A DNA stretch of 6,940 nucleotides from CAZUQH01 sp964622465 (lineage in GTDB: Bacteria > CG03 > CAZUQH01), in the NCBI GenBank assembly GCA_964622465.1, contig CAZUQH010000052.1:1-6940 (forward strand), in the 5' to 3' direction. Every line of letters starts with the position of its first letter. Positions within the stretch are counted from its first letter, which is position 1. The position numbers were made by a program, and so were the translations under genes. Positions 1 through 6,200 of this stretch are shown here, in pieces. The notes under the pieces were generated by a model. It saw only the letters and a program-made list of their open reading frames with translations. It did not search any database and had not been told where the DNA came from.

Positions 1-1
1 T

Positions 2-181
2 GAGTTCTATGTCCGGGTGGTAGCCGATGACGGTATGTACTGGCACGAGAATCCCGAACAAGGGGGGAATCCGGGTAGTTTCACATCACCGGTAGCAATC
101 TACATTGGTGCCTGGCTTCGGGGCTCACTTGCTCAGGAATACAAGACCAATAAGTTGATTCTGGAACTGTACTCCCTCTAA
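2..181 (+). CDS. C-terminal end of an unidentified protein (partial, 59 residues seen)
   Basis: The frame is open from the left edge to TAA at 179-181, giving 59 residues starting EFYVRVVADDGMYW and ending KLILELYSL. The motif YVRVVADDG, then a Gly/Pro/Asn-rich loop and TSPVAIYIG, resembles the last strands of the beta-sandwich that closes CehA/McbA-type PHP metallohydrolases, whose ends often read YVRV..DG...SPIW. That is a family-level resemblance recalled from memory; no metal-binding residue is in view, so the function is not established. The last 20 or so residues look helical and are less typical. The gene points the same way as those downstream but is separated by a 132-bp gap containing inverted repeats, so it may belong to a different transcription unit. 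That the frame is coding is fairly sure; the family is not. Confidence 0.6.
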   Translation, partial: EFYVRVVADDGMYWHENPEQGGNPGSFTSPVAIYIGAWLRGSLAQEYKTNKLILELYSL

Positions 182-188
182 GTTGGTG

Positions 189-207
189 AGATGTATCAAA
201 AACATCT
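189..207 (+). repeat. Small inverted repeat, 6-bp stem
   Basis: AGATGT at 189-194 is the exact reverse complement of ACATCT at 202-207, with a 7-base A-rich loop (195-201). It starts 8 bases after the upstream stop codon. The stem is short and no T-run follows, so it is not a classical intrinsic terminator. Its right arm shares bases 204-207 with the left arm of the larger inverted repeat, so the two structures could not both form fully in one RNA. Confidence 0.4.
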
Positions 208-266
208 GACTTGAAGGTCGCCTGGTGAAGGTGAACTATTGCCTTAGCGGGCGACCTCTGTCAGGT
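204..266 (+). repeat. Long imperfect inverted repeat in the intergenic gap (possible RNA hairpin)
   Basis: Three nested stems can be drawn. The outer pairs 204-210 with 260-266 (ATCTGAC/GTCAGGT, one G-T pair). The middle pairs AGGTCGCC at 215-222 with GGCGACCT at 250-257, eight perfect pairs. The inner pairs AAGG at 228-231 with CCTT at 242-245 around a 10-base loop. This symmetry is unlikely in a 132-bp gap by chance. It could be the end structure of the upstream transcript, a structured 5' leader of the downstream operon, or an operator. No poly-T follows 266, which argues against a standard intrinsic terminator. The rest of the gap (267-313) shows no convincing promoter. Confidence 0.5.
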
Positions 267-313
267 CATAGTCATTCTCAAGGCGCGCCGAAGAATCTCG
301 TACCAATAGAACA

Positions 314-1072
314 ATGAACAGAAAAACGTTATTACTTAGCAAAATATTCGTTGCTGTTCTTCTCATAGTCACTCTTGTATACACAATAGTATCTGCTGCG
401 CTATCCATTGCACCGCAGCGCCAGGAAATTGTTGCAAAACCGGGCAAGACAGTCAATGGTTACTGGTATGTGACTAACCCGGCTGACAGTCCTGTTAAAG
501 TTGCAATTCAACCCCGCTGGTGGTACTTGCCCCAAGGATACGAAGGACTGGATGTTAGACAGATTGTCAGCTATCAGGTAAACAGTTTCACATTGAAACC
601 TGGCGAACAAAAACAGGTTAAATTCCGTGTGCGCATCCCGAAAAAACTTTCTGGAATGGCGATGATTATGAATGCGTTTGTGCCTCGTGAGAAAGAAGGG
701 GAAATGCTGACGCTTGTTACCAGTGTTCCGCTCTATATAATCGCAGAAGGGACGGAAGAATACTCTCTCGAGATAAGTTCTCAAGTGGTCCATATATCAA
801 ACAATGATATGAAAGATACCGCGCTCGAATTCGTTATCCGGCTTGACAACACAGGTAATGTCCACCTTAATCCGGAAGGTGAAATAACGTTTAACGGGAA
901 CACCATGGATTTCGGTCACATGAGAATTTTGTTTCCGGGGCAGTCAGGGTATTACCGTGCCAGATGGAATGGTGAAAAACTTGTGGCCGGTTCTTATAAT
1001 TATACCGTCCACATAAATCTCAAAGACGATATTACACTGGAAAGAACTTTCAAGTTTAAGGTGCCAGAATAA
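314..1072 (+). CDS. Secreted two-domain Ig-like protein (PapD/DUF916-like fold), function unknown
   Basis: This is a complete 252-residue protein. Residues 1-28 form a signal peptide or N-terminal anchor (basic MNRK, a long hydrophobic core, then VSA before ALSIAP). Residues 30-145 look like a PapD-type Ig domain: YVTNPADSPV around 52-61, then FTLKPGEQKQVKFRVRIP around 92-109, the pattern of pilus chaperones and of DUF916 in WxL-associated proteins. Residues 148-252 look like a second sandwich, with RLDNTGNVHLNPEG at 176-189, ILFPG at 205-209 and an LVAGSYNYTV strand, resembling DUF3324 or other Ig-like partners. It probably acts outside the cytoplasmic membrane in protein-protein contacts or as a chaperone; no catalytic motif is visible. 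ATG 314 is chosen because the signal peptide starts there, although no clear Shine-Dalgarno precedes it. It is the first gene of the tight run, 5 bp before the next start. The fold is plausible; the role is unknown. Confidence 0.85.
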   Translation: MNRKTLLLSKIFVAVLLIVTLVYTIVSAALSIAPQRQEIVAKPGKTVNGYWYVTNPADSPVKVAIQPRWWYLPQGYEGLDVRQIVSYQVNSFTLKPGEQKQVKFRVRIPKKLSGMAMIMNAFVPREKEGEMLTLVTSVPLYIIAEGTEEYSLEISSQVVHISNNDMKDTALEFVIRLDNTGNVHLNPEGEITFNGNTMDFGHMRILFPGQSGYYRARWNGEKLVAGSYNYTVHINLKDDITLERTFKFKVPE

Positions 1073-1077
1073 ATAAA

Positions 1078-2304
1078 ATGGCTGCGCGTGATAGTAGTAC
1101 ACAAAATATATACAGGTGTTTTAGCCACAGTGCCTTTTATGTCATAGTTGTTTGTTTTTCAATCCTGCTATTATCACTTTCTTGTGCCATTTGCGTCCAC
1201 GCTGGTTTTCACTCCTCTGAAAAGAAACCCTTTACTGCAAGCATTGACCTTTCCGGTTCGTCATCTGCTGAAAGCGTACCAATAATTACTCACGTCGCTC
1301 TGCCACCTACAATTTACAGTCATAATAATCACATAATCATTTCTGCAGATGCAACAGATGACGATGGTATTGACAAGTTCACAGCTTACTGGCGCTGGAA
1401 TAAGCAGGATAGCTATCTGCCATATCCGGTTACTGGTTCTGGTGCAGGCAACAAAACAGCAAATATCCATAAAGATATTACGCCATCTCAACTTCAACCG
1501 GGCACAACCTTAGAATATTACCTTGAAGCATATGATACGAAACTAAATCGTTCTCTCTGGCAATCTTCTTCCACTCCACAGCGCGTTTTCATTGCACCGG
1601 TCTCACAAGTCAATGCAAGTATCGGGCCAGCAGGCGGGACCATTACTTTGCCCGATGGAAATCCTGATAGCGGCGATACCACGCTTGTAATACCAGCCGG
1701 TGCGCTTCTGGAAACAGTAGAGATTTCAGTAAGAGAACTTGACCCTTCAAGCGTACCTTCTGGCAATGGCGCCTGCATAGTTGCTACTCCGTTTGGTGCT
1801 TATGAATTCCAACCTTCAAACCTGAAATTCCTCATTCCGGCTAGTGTAACACTCTCATTTTATAACGATAGCAACGAGGGCCCCGGCGATTCTCTGAAAT
1901 TATTCTGGTGGGATGGATTCAAGTGGCGGTTCGCAGGTGGCAATTGGAACGAAGATGATGGTACGTTGAGCAGCCAGATTGCTCATTTCAGCACATATGC
2001 AATCTTTCCTGCCTCGCTTGCTTCATCGGCATTTCGGCCTGCTGAGAGAATCATCACTCCTGTTCTGGTTGATAACAGGAATGATGTGGTGACATTTGAT
2101 GGGTTAATCGGCAGCGGGGTAACTGTAAAAATTTTTGATATTCGTGGAAGAAAGATAAAGACAATTGATGGGTATCCGTACGAGTGGGACGGTACGGACG
2201 ACGACGGCAACCGGGTGGAAAGTGGTCTTTATGTTTATCAGTTTAAGGCGCCAACAAGCGAAGGAAATAAATTGGTCTCAGGGATGGTCGCAGTTGCGAA
2301 ATAA
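1078..2304 (+). CDS. Secreted Ig-like / ZU5-like protein with C-terminal FlgD-Ig (T9SS-type-like) domain
   Basis: This is a complete 408-residue protein. A hydrophobic segment at about 19-42 ends in CVHA, a likely signal peptide with an unusually long N-region of about 18 residues. Residues 66-172 look like an Ig/Fn3-like domain (ADATDDDGIDKFTAYWRW, later LEYYLEAYDT). Residues 180-312 look ZU5-like: GPAGGTITLPDG, LVIPAGAL at 203-210, then HFSTYAIF at 303-310. Residues 325-408 match the FlgD-Ig/CHU_C type of ending: DNRNDVVTF, VKIFDIRGRKIKTI, a WDGTDDDGNRVESGLYVYQ motif at 370-388, and a final strand. In Bacteroidota such C-terminal domains direct export by the type IX system, but in other phyla they also occur as plain Ig modules. 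AAGGTG at 1058-1063 is a weak, distant ribosome site for ATG 1078. It is likely a surface-attached structural or binding protein; the ligand is unknown. Confidence 0.88.
   Translation: MAARDSSTQNIYRCFSHSAFYVIVVCFSILLLSLSCAICVHAGFHSSEKKPFTASIDLSGSSSAESVPIITHVALPPTIYSHNNHIIISADATDDDGIDKFTAYWRWNKQDSYLPYPVTGSGAGNKTANIHKDITPSQLQPGTTLEYYLEAYDTKLNRSLWQSSSTPQRVFIAPVSQVNASIGPAGGTITLPDGNPDSGDTTLVIPAGALLETVEISVRELDPSSVPSGNGACIVATPFGAYEFQPSNLKFLIPASVTLSFYNDSNEGPGDSLKLFWWDGFKWRFAGGNWNEDDGTLSSQIAHFSTYAIFPASLASSAFRPAERIITPVLVDNRNDVVTFDGLIGSGVTVKIFDIRGRKIKTIDGYPYEWDGTDDDGNRVESGLYVYQFKAPTSEGNKLVSGMVAVAK
2280..2284 (+). promoter_or_regulatory. Ribosome binding site deciding a TTG start
   Basis: AGGGA lies within the end of the preceding gene, 9 bases before TTG at 2294. 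It supports TTG as the true start of the barrel gene, since translation from there gives a textbook signal peptide, whereas the upstream in-frame ATGs give a non-secretory N-terminus read from an out-of-phase part of the preceding gene. Confidence 0.6.
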
Positions 2305-3274
2305 GGGAATTAATCCAATTAGATTGTTAGTATTTAGTATTGTTCTGGTGCTGGCATTTTGCACATCTGCGCATGCTGCATTTCTTAACAACGGTTTGAG
2401 TATTCGCGCTCTTGGTATGGGAAATGCGTGTGTAGCCGTAAGCCAGGGTGCTTCTGCTTGGGCATGTAATCCAGCCGGACTTGCCGGAGCAAGCAGGGTT
2501 GAACTTGAGAGTTTTTATACACAGTTACTCACCGGCCTTGATAGTGTTGATATTTCCGAGAACTTTGCATCGCTGGCAGCGCCGGCAGGTAAATACCTTG
2601 GCATTGGGGCATACTGGTTCAGGATGCGTGGTGTCTCGCTCTACGAAGAACAAACGGGCTCACTGGGAATTGCCGTTGATTTTGGTAGCGTATTACGGAT
2701 GTCACCTGTAAAGATTGGTATGAACGCAAAATATCTTCAAGCACAGTTCACTCTTGACGAGCGCACTCTTGACGATCAGGTCTTTTCTAATGGCCGAGCA
2801 AGTTCTGCAATTGCATTTGATGTGGGACTTCTCGCAGGGCAGGTTGTTCCAAAAGAAGGTGGTTTTACCTTTGGAGCAGTTGCGCGCAACCTTGGTGAGC
2901 CGAATATTGGTCTATATAACTCTGACAGGATTCCCGGTGAGTATCAGGTGGGAATATGTTACTGGCCGGGTAGTTTACTTATTCTGAACAGTTACGTTAT
3001 TGAGGAGCCGGCAATTGCAGTGGATGTTTCATACCGGAACGGATACCTGAACTTTCATATCGGCTGGGAGCACTGGTTCTTGAATCACACTTTTGGGATG
3101 AGAATCGGCGCGAACCGCAATCAGGTAACCTGCGGGTTCTCCTACGATAATGCCTGGACACGGAGCTTCGACCTTGGCATTGACTATGCGTTTATTTTTC
3201 CGTTTGAGATGACCGGCACATACGGAACCCATCGCGCATCGGTGTTCATGCGTTTCGGGAGACAGGGTAGGTGA
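2294..3274 (+). CDS. PorV/PorQ-family (UPF0164-like) outer-membrane beta-barrel protein
   Basis: From TTG 2294 this gives 326 residues. Residues 1-28 are a clean signal peptide: MRNKG, hydrophobic LLVFSIVLVLAF, then SAHA before AFLNNG. The mature N-terminus has the family hallmark RALGMGNACVAVSQGASAWACNPAGLA at about 38-64, including the usual xxNPAGLA. It continues as alternating strands with G-rich turns (GIGAYWF, IGMNAKYLQAQF, FTFGAVARNLGEPN, AVDVSYRNGYLNFHIGWEHWF) and ends in an amphipathic strand, ASVFMRF. The family comprises FadL-like outer-membrane barrels; PorV in Bacteroidota is a type IX secretion partner that receives cargo C-terminal domains, and UPF0164 members elsewhere have no firm role. 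The start overlaps the preceding gene by 11 bp and the stop overlaps the next gene by 4 bp, indicating translational coupling. The gene sits directly after one with a FlgD-Ig/T9SS-like ending, which fits a surface-export or anchoring role, by inference. The barrel call is firm; the function is not. Confidence 0.88.
   Translation: MRNKGINPIRLLVFSIVLVLAFCTSAHAAFLNNGLSIRALGMGNACVAVSQGASAWACNPAGLAGASRVELESFYTQLLTGLDSVDISENFASLAAPAGKYLGIGAYWFRMRGVSLYEEQTGSLGIAVDFGSVLRMSPVKIGMNAKYLQAQFTLDERTLDDQVFSNGRASSAIAFDVGLLAGQVVPKEGGFTFGAVARNLGEPNIGLYNSDRIPGEYQVGICYWPGSLLILNSYVIEEPAIAVDVSYRNGYLNFHIGWEHWFLNHTFGMRIGANRNQVTCGFSYDNAWTRSFDLGIDYAFIFPFEMTGTYGTHRASVFMRFGRQGR
3257..3261 (+). promoter_or_regulatory. 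Ribosome binding site for the GTG start at 3271
   Basis: GGGAG inside the end of the barrel gene lies 9 bases upstream of GTG 3271. The GTG overlaps the preceding TGA as GTGA, a standard arrangement for coupled re-initiation. It decides the start of the large downstream gene. Confidence 0.6.
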
Positions 3275-6200
3275 AATTGAAAAGGGCAACGCTGGCAATT
3301 GTTCTGTTTGCGGTTTCCATACTTTTTGCGCCATCTGTGAGTGCAAGCGGCCAGCTACTTGGCGACCCTGGGTTTGAACTAAGTAACTCTAACGGTACAT
3401 TTCCTAGTTCTGGCTACTGGCAACCATCCAGTGCAGGTGGAGGAGCGTATGCAATTTGTGTTGCAAACGGGATTGCAAATCACTCCGGTTCCAATGGACT
3501 GTGGGACTATACAGGCAGTGAGACCTGGGCGAACTGGTCTGGTCCATACCAGGAATTCTCCGCCACACCGGGCAAGTACTACAACGCATATTCCTGGGTT
3601 CGCAGGAAACCAGACGGGAGTGAGTGGATTTCTGGTTCCAAGGTTTACGTGCGTGTGCAGTTCCTGAACTCAAGTAAGGTTGAAATCTCACATGTTGATG
3701 GCAGTCCCCGGGTTACAGATAGTACGACGCCTGGAGAGTGGGTAAAGAGTGAAATCAATGGTGCACAGGCACCAGCAAATACTGCCTATGTGAGATTTCT
3801 GTGCTTTGTTGAAAAACCTTACGGGGCGGCAGGCGTCACAGTTGGCTGTCACGACGACTGTTTTTTTGAGCAGGCAAATACCCCACCGAATGCGCCTACA
3901 CTCACTGGCCCACCGAATGGTGGCTGGACTGCTGACAACACTCCCACCTTTACCTGGACTTTCAGCGACCCAGATGGTGATAGTCAGGCCGGCTTTCAAT
4001 GGCAGGCAGATGATGACTCTGGGTTTGGGTCGGTAAATTACAATAGTGGTGAAGTTGCGTCATCTGCCGGTTCATATACCCCTGGGACTGCAATGACAGA
4101 TGGCACCTGGTACTGGCGTGTGCGGACTAAAGATTCTTATGTCTGGGGTAACTATTCCAGCGCGTGGACAGTGAAAGTTGACGCTACTCCTCCGTCTACA
4201 CCCGTAGTAACTGATGACGGTGATTATACTTCTTCTAATGATACCCTGCACGCTGTCTGGTCTGCTTCAGATGCCGGCTCTGGAATTAGCGAATACCAGT
4301 ACGCCATAGGCACTACGGCTGGTGCAACAAACGTTGTTGGCTGGACATCAGTCGGGACTAACACGCAAGTCACGCGAACAGGCATTTCACTTGTAAACGG
4401 ACAAGTATACTACTTCACGGTGAAAGCACGCGATGCTGTGTCAAACTGGAGCACCGCAGGGAATTCAAATGGCATTACTGTTGATGCGTCAGCTCCGACT
4501 GCGCCTGGTACGCCGACTGACCCCGGGCAATACACTACTTCCACTTCTGTTACATGGAGTTGGACATCTGCGACTGCTGGCGCAAGCGGGATAAAGACAT
4601 ATTATTTCTGCCTTGGGACCACACCAGGCGGAACGGATATAGTGAATGACCTAAATGTAGGGAATGTGTTGACATATACCAGGACAGGTCTTTCATCCGG
4701 CTATACATACTATGCAAAAGTGAAAGCGGAAAGTAACTCAGGCCTTGTCGGTCCGTATTCTGCTTCAAGTGACGGAATTACTGTTGATACTTCACCGCCG
4801 GCACAACCAGCCGCGCCTACAGATGAAGGCGCATACATACTCTCCACTGTAATAAATTTCAACTGGACTGCTGCGAGCGACCCTGACTCCGGCATTGCTT
4901 CCTACTGGCTAAAGGTTGGAACAACAGAAGACGGAGGCGATGTATTTGATGCTGATGTCGGCAATGTGCTAACCAAAACATTTACCGGATGTCAGGATTC
5001 TAAAGTGTATTTTGCGCAGGTCCGGGCAAAGAATAACGCCGGACTCTGGAGCAATTTCTCAGCCGTAAGTGACGGAATTCTGATTGATACTGCAACAATT
5101 ACTGCCTCATACCCGGTGTATTGGGATGCCGGCTTGCCTCCAGATGTTACGGCAATTGCAAAGATTCAGGGTGGGGAGACACTGAGCGAGCCAACGGATG
5201 CAGGGGCGCCGGAAAAAGCAAAATGTTTTAAGACCGTTATAGGCGCGGCTGGCTGGGGCGGCTGGTGCATAACACTTCCCACACCTCAAGACCTGTCGTA
5301 TCACCGCAACCACAGTGGCGAAATCCGATTCTGGGTCAAGACACCGGTTGACCTTGTTGTCAAAATTAAGGACAACCTGAACAACGAGACGGGTGCGGTT
5401 ACTATCACTTCAACCTCTAATAAATGGCGCGAAAAACGAGTACCACTTACCAGTTTTCCAAGTGCGGATTCTCTTGATTTCAGCCAGATAAAGATGCCAT
5501 TTCTAATTTGCACCAGCGGTTCACCCGGCTCAGGCACCACCTTTCTTGTGGACTACGTCCGCTGGGTTGTACCATATACTGGCGCTCCTGGCTATACAGG
5601 TTCGTTCAACGTTAATTCTGACGCTGGTTCAGCGGGATATGTTGGAGTATATAAAGGTGCATCTGATACTTTTTCCATTGCAGATGACAACACAACATAC
5701 AAAGAAGGCACAAAGTCAATGAAAGCAACGTATAACATAACTGCCAGTGGCTGGGGCGGCTGGTATGTTGAGGAGGGCGGGGAGGGTGGCTCACAATACC
5801 GCTACATGTCCTCGTATGACTCTGGCTATTTGCACTTCTGGGTAAAAACACAGGTGGACCTCACTATTGGTATCCGTTCTGACAACATTAGTGCTGGCTC
5901 AGAGCGTTCTAAAGTGCTTCTCACGGACTATCGTATCCCAACCGATGATACATGGCGTGAGGTCTACATTCCGATTTGCGATTTCGGAAACAAAGAAACG
6001 AATCTCAATCTGTCCGAGATAGAGGTCTACTTTAACAGCGCAGTGGATAGCGCAGTGACCGGTGCGGTTTCTGGTAGTTACTGGATTGATGATGTGCGCT
6101 GGCTCACCACTCAGTCAGTGGTTGCGGACTCAGCAAAGATTTATGAGGGACTGAAGGCAAAGCAGAATGCAACAACAGGACTGGTTCGCAGTTTTGAAAC

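Larger units (their letters stand above)
5107..6111 (+). repeat. Tandem pair of related jelly-roll (carbohydrate-binding-like) modules
   Basis: Two domains of about 156 and 164 residues share motifs in the same order: GWGGW (residues 661-665 and 827-831), FWVKT-x-VDL (687-695 and 856-864), a W-R-E strand with KR/EV ([W]REKRVPL and [W]REVYIPI), and a closing VDYVRW or IDDVRW (760-765, 939-944). This is the layout of CBM11-like or related beta-sandwich modules that ride on glycosidases. Sequence between motifs has drifted, so an internal duplication followed by divergence is inferred. Ligand unknown. Confidence 0.75.

Noticed and set aside
204..266. Intrinsic terminator for the upstream gene
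   Set aside because: The hairpin is credible but no run of T follows it, so it is reported only as an inverted repeat.
239..272. Sigma-70 promoter (TTGCCT near 239 with CATAGT near 267)
   Set aside because: The spacer is 22 bases and the -10 match is partial; it is also inside the inverted repeat. Not strong enough to call.
401..793. Minus-strand open frame of 130 codons, and several more across the window
   Set aside because: All are antisense to well-supported genes, with low-complexity or atypical composition and no domain pattern. They are by-products of the coding strand.
2165..2293. In-frame extension of the barrel gene to ATG 2165
   Set aside because: It overlaps 140 bases of the FlgD-Ig coding region in another frame, has no secretory character and would place the signal peptide 43 residues inside the protein. 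TTG 2294 has a good ribosome site and an ideal signal peptide.
2448..2711. Open frame of 87 codons on the plus strand, with another at 2754-2987
   Set aside because: Both lie inside the barrel gene in another frame, have no ribosome site and give no recognisable protein.
3889..5091. CRISPR array or DNA satellite
   Set aside because: The 300-base periodicity is in frame and encodes Fn3-like domains; there are no short identical repeats with spacers.
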